A stretch of 5,774 bases of DNA from Alphaproteobacteria bacterium (lineage in GTDB: Bacteria > Pseudomonadota > Alphaproteobacteria > ATCC43930 > CGMCC-115725): the NCBI GenBank assembly GCA_030037055.1, contig JASHRZ010000179.1:1-5774 (forward strand). The letters are read 5' to 3'. Shown in pieces: positions 1 to 5,289 of the stretch. The notes below the pieces were generated by a model. The model was not told where the DNA came from, made no database searches, and was given only the letters and a program-made list of their open reading frames with translations. Positions within the stretch are counted from its first letter, which is position 1; each line of letters opens with the position of its first letter. The position numbers and the translations under genes are program-made.

Positions 1-39
1 TTTGTGGGTAGGGACGGGGGCTAGATCGCTCAACGGCTG

Positions 40-61
40 AAAAACCGCGCTTTTCTGCGGG
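40..61 (-). terminator. Weak candidate intrinsic terminator after tRNA-Ser
   Basis: Read on the minus strand, just past the tRNA 3' end, CCGC (60-57) can pair with GCGG (48-45) around an eight-base loop and is followed directly by five T (44-40). The position and T-run fit a rho-independent terminator for the tRNA transcript. The stem is only four base pairs, so this is a weak call. I see no gene in bases 1-39. Confidence 0.35.
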
Positions 62-65
62 CTTC

Positions 66-155
66 TGGCGGATGGGGTGGGATTCGAACCCACGAGGGGC
101 TTGCGCCCCTGCCGGTTTTCAAGACCGGTGCCTTAAACCGCTCGGCCACCCATCC
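66..155 (-). tRNA. tRNA-Ser (anticodon UGA)
   Basis: This is a complete class II tRNA on the minus strand. The acceptor stem GGATGGG (155-149) pairs with CCCATCC (76-70). The anticodon stem CCGGT/ACCGG closes the loop CTTGAAA, giving anticodon TGA at 121-119, which reads UCA and probably other UCN serine codons. The long variable arm (GGGGC-GCAA-GCCCC) is typical of serine tRNAs. The T arm is GTGGG-TTCGAAT-CCCAC. The discriminator base is G (69), as expected for tRNA-Ser, and the terminal CCA is encoded in the DNA (68-66). Nothing suggests that it is broken. Its 3' end points to the left edge of the window, so an element integrated into it would lie outside the region seen here. Confidence 0.97.
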
Positions 156-180
156 GCTGCCGCCGGTGCCGAAGGCCGCG

Positions 181-210
181 ACCATAAGCGCCGCCACCGG
201 CCGAGCGCAA
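181..210 (-). promoter_or_regulatory. Possible promoter of tRNA-Ser
   Basis: On the minus strand, TTGCGC (210-205) and TATGGT (186-181) are separated by 18 bases and resemble -35 and -10 hexamers with several mismatches. The -10 ends 25 bases before the tRNA 5' end, a sensible distance for a short processed leader. The match is poor, so this is only a candidate. Confidence 0.22.
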
Positions 211-224
211 GCAACCGCGGCCGC

Positions 225-983
225 TCAGGCGTTCGGCCGCTCCAGCATCAGAGCGAGGTCGTTGGCGAAGCGATGCGCGTCGCCAGGCCAGCGCGCGGAG
301 AGGTAGCTGCCATCCCGGACGGTGAAGCCGCGGTCGAGCCGGTCGGGCGCGTCGCGCCCAAAGCTCAGCGGTCCCACGATGAAATCCTCCGGGCGCGCGA
401 GGTGATTGCGCACCTCGTCCTCCACCGTTCGCGGGTAGGTGCAGTAGTAATCGCCGAGATAGAGGCCGGTGAGCGCCCAGGCGGCGAGCTCCATCAGCTG
501 GGTGAGGCCGGTGGTCTTGCGGCCATAAAGCACGGACCGGCCGGCTTCGCCGCGCGCGCGGGCGACGAGCAGCACGCCGTGGCAGATGGCGGCGACCGGC
601 TTCTGCCGGCCGAAGAACCCGGCGACCGTTTGGTAGAGACGCTCGGATTCAAGATAGGGCCGCATGCCCTTGGCGTGGCCGCCGGGCAGCAGCAGCGCGT
701 CAAAGGCGTCGGCGCGGATGTCGTCGTAAGGGATCGGCCGGCCGAAGGCGTCGCTTTCGATCATCGCGTCATAGGCGCTGCGCCCGTTGCGGTCGGCCTT
801 GAGCCAGGGCGCGAAGAGGCCGAGCCCTTCTCCCGTCACCATCCGCGGATCGGCCTCGCCCGCCCGGCCGTCAGGGGTGGCGAAGACGACCCGATGGCCG
901 CGCCCGGTCAGCACGCGCCAGGGCACGCCGGTCTCGGTCGGATCGACATCGCGCTGCGGCAGCGGCATCACCACGCTGGCCAT
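225..983 (-). CDS. DJ-1/PfpI family (type 1 glutamine amidotransferase-like) protein
   Basis: A 252-residue cytoplasmic protein of the DJ-1/PfpI superfamily, whose known members act as glyoxalase III, deglycase-like or chaperone enzymes, or as proteases. The first strand (VVMPLP, residues 4-9) is followed by DPTETGVPW with the family's conserved acidic residue, probably E17. Residues 96-102 (ALLLPGG) form the loop before the active site. The nucleophile elbow is AAICHG, with C134 as the predicted catalytic cysteine and H135 next to it. The length fits the larger Hsp31-like subgroup rather than the roughly 190-residue DJ-1 core. The C-terminal part (SYLSARWPGDAHRFA, 226-240) looks conserved in this subgroup. 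The ATG at 983 was chosen because it precedes the first strand, although no strong Shine-Dalgarno sequence is visible. The gene starts 27 bases after the pilZ-like gene on the same strand, so co-transcription is likely. The actual substrate cannot be read from the sequence. Confidence 0.9.
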   Translation of the reverse strand: MASVVMPLPQRDVDPTETGVPWRVLTGRGHRVVFATPDGRAGEADPRMVTGEGLGLFAPWLKADRNGRSAYDAMIESDAFGRPIPYDDIRADAFDALLLPGGHAKGMRPYLESERLYQTVAGFFGRQKPVAAICHGVLLVARARGEAGRSVLYGRKTTGLTQLMELAAWALTGLYLGDYYCTYPRTVEDEVRNHLARPEDFIVGPLSFGRDAPDRLDRGFTVRDGSYLSARWPGDAHRFANDLALMLERPNA

Positions 984-1010
984 CGGGCCGGTCCGCGTTG
1001 GCGCGCGGGC

Positions 1011-1388
1011 TCAGGGGCGAGGCTGGTTGCCGCCCGCCGACGGCCAGCCGAGGGGATCGAGGCGCCGCGCGTAAAGGCGGCGGATCCAGGTCTGCTGCTC
1101 TAGGAATTGCAGGCCGAGCGTGTCGTGGCGCCGCCAGACGAGCTCGGCGGCGATGGCGCCGACGCTGTTGATGACAAGCCAGACGCGCTCCGGCAGGGCG
1201 GCCCCGGCGTCGAGGCGCAGCCGCGCGCCCCAGCTCGAAATGTCGAGCACGGTGCAGCGCTGGCGCCCCTGCGGCGTGCTGAGTTCGGCCGGCCAATCGG
1301 TCTTCCAGCGCCTTCCGGGCGCGCTGCCGTCGCTGTCCGGGCGGCGCAGCCGGCGGATGTTGGGCTCCATGGCGGTGCTCGCGTGCAT
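1011..1388 (-). CDS. PilZ-domain protein
   Basis: A 125-residue protein consisting mostly of one PilZ domain, a module that usually binds cyclic di-GMP and passes the signal to motility, adhesion or exopolysaccharide machinery. The second half of the motif is clear: LDISSWGARL (48-57) matches the D/NxSxxG signature with D49, S51 and G54, and LGLQFLE (91-97) is the usual late strand. The arginine motif is not canonical. Around residue 26 the sequence is RRWKTDW, not RxxxR, and the only RxxxR (R12-R16) lies farther upstream than usual. Cyclic-di-GMP binding is therefore uncertain. The ATG at 1388 overlaps the TAA stop of the upstream small gene as TAATG, which suggests translational coupling and supports this start over M7. 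The DJ-1/PfpI gene follows after 27 bases. There is no signal peptide or membrane segment. Confidence 0.82.
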   Translation of the reverse strand: MHASTAMEPNIRRLRRPDSDGSAPGRRWKTDWPAELSTPQGRQRCTVLDISSWGARLRLDAGAALPERVWLVINSVGAIAAELVWRRHDTLGLQFLEQQTWIRRLYARRLDPLGWPSAGGNQPRP

Positions 1389-1579
1389 TAACGCCCCGTC
1401 CGCCGCCGCGCCTGGAGGATGCTGACCGCCAAGCCGCGATAGTGGTTGCCGGCCGCATCGGGGCCGTAAACCCGCCGCGCCAGCGCCGTCAAATGGGCGC
1501 GCACGATCGCCTTTTTCGCCGGCCGGACAGGGACTTGGGACAGTCGCAGGAGCAAGTGATGCAGCGACCCTTCGGTCAT
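1388..1579 (-). CDS. Small basic hypothetical protein upstream of the PilZ gene
   Basis: A 63-residue protein that I do not recognise. It starts MTEGSLHHLL, is rich in Arg and Leu, has no cysteine, and probably forms a helical middle (AKKAIVRAHLTALARR, residues 21-36) followed by VYGPDAAGNHYRGL and a basic tail (ARRRTGR). It has no signal peptide or membrane segment. The start at 1579 is well supported: on the minus strand GGGAGG (1590-1585) lies five bases before the ATG, whereas an in-frame ATG at 1612 has no such signal. The stop overlaps the PilZ start by one base, so the two are very probably translated together. A TTAA-N7-TTAA box lies 38-52 bases upstream of the ATG. Being first in a PilZ operon hints at a role in the same pathway, but that is only inference. 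Confidence 0.7.
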   Translation of the reverse strand: MTEGSLHHLLLRLSQVPVRPAKKAIVRAHLTALARRVYGPDAAGNHYRGLAVSILQARRRTGR

Positions 1580-1616
1580 TGTCGCCTCCCGATTTCGCTC
1601 TGGCCAAGACAACAGC

Positions 1617-1631
1617 TTAATTGGAGATTAA
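1617..1631. promoter_or_regulatory. Perfect CtrA-type box (TTAA-N7-TTAA) in divergent promoter region
   Basis: TTAA (1617-1620), seven bases (TTGGAGA) and TTAA (1628-1631) exactly match the CtrA recognition consensus known from Caulobacter and other Alphaproteobacteria. The box lies 38-52 bases upstream of the small gene that opens the PilZ operon, a position where an activator could overlap a -35 region. It is 136 bases upstream of the NUDIX start on the other strand. A GANTC site (GATTC, 1641-1645), the target of CcrM methylation in this bacterial class, lies ten bases away. The match is seen directly. That CtrA binds here is inference, and the intergenic region is locally AT-rich, which raises the odds of a chance match. 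Confidence 0.5.
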
Positions 1632-1767
1632 TAACAAGCGGATTCGCGATGGATTTGCCTAAAATTTTCGCCAGATGCGAAGTATTCGCGGCGGGCGATT
1701 GCTGCAGTGCGGTAGTCGCGCGCAGCGGTATTTGCCGCCGCGCCCGGGGTCTGCCATAGGAGCCAGC

Positions 1768-2241
1768 ATGCTGCGCGCGGCCGTCGACGCCGCAATCCGC
1801 CTCACCTATCGCCTGGGCTTTCCGCTAATGCGGCTGTGGTGGTTCCTGCGCCGGCCGGCGCACCGCGGCGCCGTGGTCGCGGTGTGGCATGAGGGCCGGG
1901 TGCTGATGCTGCGCCAGTCCTATCGCGATACGCTCCACTTCCCCGGCGGCGGACTGGGGGAGGGAGAGACGCCGCGCGCTTGCGCCCGCCGCGAGCTTGC
2001 CGAGGAGGTCGGAATCGCCGTGCCCGAGGAGGCGCTGACGCTGGAGCGCGAGCTGACGCTGCTCTTGGATTACCGGCGCGACCGCGTGGCGATCTTCGCG
2101 CTGCGTCTGGCCGAGCGTCCGGCGCTGCGTCCCGACCAGCGCGAGATCGTCGCCGCCTCCTTCATGACCCCCACGGCGGCGCTGGCGGCGAAGCTCTCGC
2201 CCTATGCGCGCGCTTACCTCGAAGCCGCGCCCATGTCATAG
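1768..2241 (+). CDS. NUDIX hydrolase
   Basis: A 157-residue hydrolase of the NUDIX family, which cleaves nucleoside diphosphates linked to another moiety, using Mg2+ or Mn2+. The complete signature GX5EX7REUXEEXGU spans residues 61-83: G61, E67, then R75-E76-L77, E79-E80 and G82-I83. E76, E79 and E80 are the expected metal ligands. The core strand GAVVAVWHEGRVLMLR (34-49) precedes it. The N-terminus (residues 9-30) is an aromatic and arginine-rich hydrophobic stretch that may associate with membrane or pack on the fold. The ATG at 1768 was chosen because AGGAG lies seven bases upstream. An earlier in-frame ATG at 1675 would add 31 residues with no family resemblance. The thioesterase gene follows after 27 bases, so these are probably one transcript. 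The substrate cannot be predicted from the box alone. Confidence 0.9.
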   Translation: MLRAAVDAAIRLTYRLGFPLMRLWWFLRRPAHRGAVVAVWHEGRVLMLRQSYRDTLHFPGGGLGEGETPRACARRELAEEVGIAVPEEALTLERELTLLLDYRRDRVAIFALRLAERPALRPDQREIVAASFMTPTAALAAKLSPYARAYLEAAPMS

Positions 2242-2268
2242 TCGCGCGCGAGCCGCAGAGGAGAAGCC

Positions 2269-3141
2269 ATGGCAGAGCCGGCGACGCTGGTCGAGACCTA
2301 TCGCAGCGCGGTCGCCGCATGGGAATGCGACGTGATGGGCCATCTCACCATCGCCCAATACTTCGACCGTTTCGGCGACGCCGCGGCAAGCCTGATCGAG
2401 CGGCTGGCGCCCGGCCCGCCGCCCGGTGCCGCGTGGCGCTCGAACCGGCTGCTGGTGCGCTACAAGCGGGAGCTGCGCGGCGGCGATGGCATCGCCATCC
2501 GCAGCGGCGTCATCGCCGAAGAGGGCGAGGCCATCGTCGTCGGCCATGAGCTTGTCGCCACCGGCGAGGGCGAGGTGGCGACGCTGGTCGAGCATCTCCT
2601 AGCGCCGCGCGCGCTTCCCTACGGCGGTTTCGGCGCGGCGCGGCGCGCGCTCGCGGCTGCTGTCGTGCCCTGGGTGAGCCCCGGCTTCGCGCCGCTTGCC
2701 GAGCCGGCGCGCCCGGAGCGCATGATCGCCAGCGGCAGCAACCGGGTTAAGGCATGGGAGGTGGACGAGCGCGGCGAGCTGGCCCTGTCCGGCTATGTCC
2801 ACCGCTTCGCCCATGCCGCCCTTCACGTCTGCAACGCCTTCGGCATGACCTCCGGCTATATGCGCGAGCACCGGCGCGGCCTCTCGACCTTTGAGACCCG
2901 GCTCCATCTGCTGGCGCCGCCGCCGGGCGTGGGCGAGGGGCTGGTGCTGAAAAGCGGGCTGGTCGCCGCCGGCAGCTCCTCGCTGCGCATGGTGCATGAG
3001 ATGCGCCAGGCGCAAAGCGGCGAGCGCCTGGCGCTTTTCCACCAGGCGGGCGTTCATTTCGACATGGAGGCGCGGCGTTCGGCGCCGCTGCCGCCGGCGC
3101 TGCGCGAGAAGGCGCAGGCGCTGCTGCTGAGCGAGCAATGA
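2269..3141 (+). CDS. Two-domain hotdog-fold acyl-CoA thioesterase-like protein
   Basis: A 290-residue protein that appears to hold two hotdog domains of the 4-hydroxybenzoyl-CoA thioesterase type. The first, about residues 10-115, carries WECDVMGHLTIAQYFDRFGD (18-37), where D21, G24 and H25 match the catalytic loop and helix start of the family. Residues 61-69 (LLVRYKREL) and 88-95 form the following strands. The second, about 160-270, has SGYVHRFAHAALHVCNAFGM (174-193) and then strands ending in FHQAGVHFDMEARR, without an obvious second catalytic Asp, so it may be structural. The family hydrolyses thioesters between acyl groups and CoA or ACP in the cytoplasm. The acyl group is unknown here. 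A GAGGAG Shine-Dalgarno sequence sits just before the start. The gap to the GST gene is 31 bases. Confidence 0.8.
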   Translation: MAEPATLVETYRSAVAAWECDVMGHLTIAQYFDRFGDAAASLIERLAPGPPPGAAWRSNRLLVRYKRELRGGDGIAIRSGVIAEEGEAIVVGHELVATGEGEVATLVEHLLAPRALPYGGFGAARRALAAAVVPWVSPGFAPLAEPARPERMIASGSNRVKAWEVDERGELALSGYVHRFAHAALHVCNAFGMTSGYMREHRRGLSTFETRLHLLAPPPGVGEGLVLKSGLVAAGSSSLRMVHEMRQAQSGERLALFHQAGVHFDMEARRSAPLPPALREKAQALLLSEQ

Positions 3142-3172
3142 GAGGACGACAATCGCTAGGAGGCCCCCGCCG

Positions 3173-3955
3173 ATGATCCTGCTCTATGAGCATCCGCTCT
3201 CGCCCTATGCGCAAAAGGTGAAGATCGCGCTGGCCGAGAAGGGAATCCCGTTCACGACCAGCCTGCCTGCGGGTTTCGGCAGCGGCGCCGTGCGCGACGA
3301 CGAATTCAAGCGCGACAATCCGCGTCACGAGGTGCCGGTGCTGGTCGACGGCGATTTCCATGTCTTCGATTCGACGGTGATCCTCGAATATCTCGAGGAT
3401 AAATGGCCTGAGCCGCCGCTGCTCCCGCGCGATCCCGCCGAGCGCGCGCGGGCTCGCATGCTCGAGGAGGTCATGGACACGCAGTACGAGGCGATCAATT
3501 GGGGGCTGCTGGAGATCGAGGGATTCAAGCGCGCGGGCGGCGCCTTGCGCGAGCAGATGCTGGCGCGCGCGGCCTCGCAGACCGCGGCGCTGCAAGCCTG
3601 GCTCGAGCGCGCGCTGGGAGGCCGCGACTGGTTCGGCGGCGCGCGCTTCGGCTGGGGCGATGCGGCGGTGGTGCCGCATCTCAACGCGTCGGCCGCGCGC
3701 GGCCAGGCGCCGCCTGCGGGGAGCCCGCTTGCGCACTGGCTCAGGCGCGCCAATGAGCGGCCGAGCGTCGCCGCCTGCGTCGCCGCGGTGCGCGCAATAG
3801 TGATGCCGGATCTGGCGGCGCTGGTCGCCAGCGGCCGCTTCAAGCGGCAATATCGCGACCACCGTCTCGAATGGATGATGCGCAGCGGCGGCCTGCCGAT
3901 CGTCCTTGAAGGGATGGAGAAAGGGACGATCCGCTTCGGCGAGGAGATCCGCTGA
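3173..3955 (+). CDS. Glutathione S-transferase family protein
   Basis: A 260-residue cytoplasmic protein with the two-domain GST layout. The thioredoxin-like domain covers about residues 1-80. It starts MILLYEHPLSPYAQKVKIAL, with S10 at the usual catalytic position, NPRHEVPVL carries the cis-proline P55, and D66-S67 replaces the common Glu-Ser that holds the glutathione gamma-glutamyl group. ILEYLED (70-76) ends the domain. The helical domain follows (about 90-210), with FGWGDAAVVPHL (159-170) as the usual capping-box region around D163. A C-terminal extension (RFKRQYRDHRLEWMMRSGG, 222-240) makes it longer than most GSTs and may define a subgroup. Many members detoxify electrophiles; some, such as LigE/LigF-type etherases, cleave other bonds, so the substrate is open. 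AGGAGG lies nine bases before the ATG. It is the last gene of the NUDIX-thioesterase-GST group. Confidence 0.88.
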   Translation: MILLYEHPLSPYAQKVKIALAEKGIPFTTSLPAGFGSGAVRDDEFKRDNPRHEVPVLVDGDFHVFDSTVILEYLEDKWPEPPLLPRDPAERARARMLEEVMDTQYEAINWGLLEIEGFKRAGGALREQMLARAASQTAALQAWLERALGGRDWFGGARFGWGDAAVVPHLNASAARGQAPPAGSPLAHWLRRANERPSVAACVAAVRAIVMPDLAALVASGRFKRQYRDHRLEWMMRSGGLPIVLEGMEKGTIRFGEEIR

Positions 3956-4041
3956 CCGCCGCGCGGCGCTCGGCGCGGCGCCACGGCGCGATAGAGGCAG
4001 GGTGGCTTGGCCGAGCCCGCATGACGAGGCCGACGAACAGA
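3956..4041 (+). other. GC-rich spacer after the GST gene, possible terminator region
   Basis: These bases open the 326-base gap between the GST and transglycosylase genes. Directly after the stop lie the palindrome GCCGCGCGGC (3958-3967) and a possible stem GGCGC (3965-3969) with GCGCC (3978-3982). Such GC-rich structure could end transcription, but no T-run follows, so a standard intrinsic terminator is not supported. Open frames here have no family resemblance. TTGGCCGAG occurs at 4007-4015 and again at 4079-4087. Confidence 0.3.
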
Positions 4042-4075
4042 GGGACCGAGCCGAGCCCAGACCGCGATCGGTCCC
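4042..4075. repeat. 8-bp perfect inverted repeat
   Basis: GGGACCGA (4042-4049) and TCGGTCCC (4068-4075) are exact reverse complements separated by 18 bases. No T-run follows. It could be a terminator of unusual type, an RNA structure in the leader of the transglycosylase transcript if transcription starts upstream, or chance in GC-rich DNA. Confidence 0.55.
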
Positions 4076-4088
4076 GGATTGGCCGAGA

Positions 4089-4110
4089 CCGCGCGTGACC
4101 GGTCGCGCGG
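4089..4110. repeat. 7-bp GC hairpin with palindromic loop
   Basis: CCGCGCG (4089-4095) and CGCGCGG (4104-4110) pair perfectly around the loop TGACCGGT, which itself contains the palindrome ACCGGT. The stem is all G and C and would be stable in RNA. There is no T-run after it. It lies 13 bases past the previous inverted repeat, so the two could form a double hairpin marking the end of the GST operon. Confidence 0.5.
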
Positions 4111-4174
4111 GGATTGGCGTGTCCCGCTCGGCACCGTCGAAACGCATTGATTTCGCGTGCGCAATGGATGCATT

Positions 4175-4193
4175 TTGACTAAAAATTAACCAT
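4175..4193 (+). promoter_or_regulatory. CtrA-like site overlapping a -35 element before the transglycosylase gene
   Basis: TTGA (4175-4178), seven bases (CTAAAAA) and TTAACCAT (4186-4193) match the CtrA consensus except for one base in the first half. The second half is the extended TTAACCAT form reported for CtrA sites. The same bases TTGACT (4175-4180) resemble a sigma-70 -35 hexamer, with only a poor -10 downstream. The site lies 89 bases before the TTG start, and it is the most AT-rich stretch of this gap. Promoter location is plausible; CtrA control is inference. Confidence 0.42.
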
Positions 4194-4281
4194 TCCGCTT
4201 CCATCATGGCGAGGCACGAAGCGGCGCGCGGGAGCGGCCTGGCGCCGACCATTTCGCCACATACCGATCGAAGAGAGACCC

Positions 4282-5259
4282 TTGCACGCACGCCGCTTCG
4301 CCTTCGCTTTCCTGTTGCTGGCCGGGCTTGGCGCGGCAGCGCCGGCGCGGGCGGCGGAAGAGGAGTTCGACCATTGGCTCGCTGGCCTGCGCCAGGACGC
4401 GCTCGCCCAGGGCATCCGGCCCGCGACGCTTGACCGCGCGCTCGCCGGCCTCGAGCCCCTGCAGCGGGTCATCGAGCTCGACCGCCAGCAGCCCGAGACC
4501 GTGATCAGCTATGCCGATTATCTGCGCCACGCCGTGACGCCGGAGCGGTGCGCGGCGGCGCGCGAGCGCCTGGCGCAGAACCGCGCGCTGCTCGATGCGG
4601 TCGCACGGCGCTACGGCGTGCAGCCTCGCTTCATCGTCGCGCTGTGGGGAATCGAGACCAGCTTCGGCCAGGCCACCGGCAAATTCCCGGTGATCGCCTC
4701 GCTTGCCACCCTGGCCTATGACGGAAGGCGCAGCGCCTTCTTCCGCAAGGAGCTGATCAACGCGCTGCGCATTATCGACGAGGACGATGTCGATCCCAAG
4801 GAGATGCTGGGCTCCTGGGCCGGCGCCATGGGGCAGAGTCAGTTCATGCCCTCGAGCTTCCTGCTCTATGCCGTGAGCTATAGCGGCGACGGCAGGCGCG
4901 ACATCTGGCACCGGCGCGAGGATGTCTTCGCCTCGATCGCCAATTACCTTGCCCAGCTCGGCTGGCGGCAGGATGAGACCTGGGGCCGCCCGGTGAGCCT
5001 GCCCAAGGGGCTGGATTCTGCGCTGATCGGGCCCGGCGTCAAAAGGTCGCTGGCGCAGTGGCGCAAGCTCGGCCTGCGCCGCGCCGACGGCGGGCCGCTG
5101 CCGCTGCGGCCGATCGAGGCCTCGCTGCTGCAGCCGGGCGGACCCGACGGGCCTGCCGTGCTCATTTATGACAATTATCGCGTGCTGATGAAGTGGAACA
5201 GTTCGAATTATTTTGCCACCGCTGTCGGGCTTCTTGCCGATAGTATGGAGCGACGGTAA
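4282..5259 (+). CDS. Exported lytic murein transglycosylase, MltB type (GH103), TTG start
   Basis: A 325-residue periplasmic enzyme expected to cleave the MurNAc-GlcNAc bond of peptidoglycan, leaving a 1,6-anhydroMurNAc end. Residues 1-24 form a Sec signal peptide (MHARRF, then FAFLLLAGLGAAA), with a likely cut after PARA at A24. It has no lipobox cysteine, so it should be soluble rather than a lipoprotein like E. coli MltB. The catalytic glutamate is E125 in ALWGIETSFG (120-129). AGAMGQSQFMPSS (180-192) and DIWHRREDVFASIANYL (207-223) are family signatures, and NYRVLMKWNSSNYFATAVGLLAD (298-320) is the substrate-groove end. The TTG at 4282 is the only reasonable start: from the in-frame stop at 4180 there is no ATG or GTG, and the signal peptide begins at once. 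The ribosome site is weak (AGAGAG). rlpA follows after 30 bases. Confidence 0.93.
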   Translation: MHARRFAFAFLLLAGLGAAAPARAAEEEFDHWLAGLRQDALAQGIRPATLDRALAGLEPLQRVIELDRQQPETVISYADYLRHAVTPERCAAARERLAQNRALLDAVARRYGVQPRFIVALWGIETSFGQATGKFPVIASLATLAYDGRRSAFFRKELINALRIIDEDDVDPKEMLGSWAGAMGQSQFMPSSFLLYAVSYSGDGRRDIWHRREDVFASIANYLAQLGWRQDETWGRPVSLPKGLDSALIGPGVKRSLAQWRKLGLRRADGGPLPLRPIEASLLQPGGPDGPAVLIYDNYRVLMKWNSSNYFATAVGLLADSMERR

Positions 5260-5261
5260 CA

Positions 5262-5274
5262 TATACCAGGTATA
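5262..5274. promoter_or_regulatory. 13-base palindrome TATACCAGGTATA between transglycosylase gene and rlpA
   Basis: TATACC and GGTATA are perfect mirror arms around a central A. The site fills the AT-rich part of the 30-base gap and ends 15 bases before the rlpA ATG. It could be an operator, part of an rlpA promoter, or a short hairpin affecting rlpA translation. A -35-like TTGCCG (5234-5239) lies upstream, but the matching -10 is poor. Function is unknown. Confidence 0.35.
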
Positions 5275-5289
5275 GGTCGCACGCGCCCC

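Noticed and set aside
217..224. Palindrome GCGGCCGC next to the stop of the DJ-1/PfpI gene as a terminator
   Set aside because: It is only eight bases with no room for a loop and no T-run; such palindromes are expected by chance in GC-rich DNA.
72..1103. Plus-strand open frame of 343 residues beginning inside the tRNA
   Set aside because: It starts within the tRNA gene and is antisense to the DJ-1/PfpI gene, whose translation has the AICHG nucleophile motif.
1011..1607. Longer version of the PilZ protein starting at 1607
   Set aside because: The added 73 residues overlap the small upstream gene in another frame. That gene has a strong Shine-Dalgarno sequence and a TAATG junction with the shorter PilZ start.
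1675..1767. Upstream extension of the NUDIX protein from the ATG at 1675
   Set aside because: The extra 31 residues look non-coding, and AGGAG is placed correctly for the ATG at 1768.
66..3955. Genomic island integrated at the tRNA-Ser gene
   Set aside because: The tRNA 3' end faces away from these genes, no copy of its 3' sequence is repeated in the window, and there is no integrase. The genes share the composition of their neighbours.
2747..4291. Long minus-strand open frame (514 residues) opposite the thioesterase and GST genes
   Set aside because: The plus-strand genes have good ribosome sites and family motifs, while the antisense product is low-complexity and Arg/Ala-rich. It also runs across an intergenic region.
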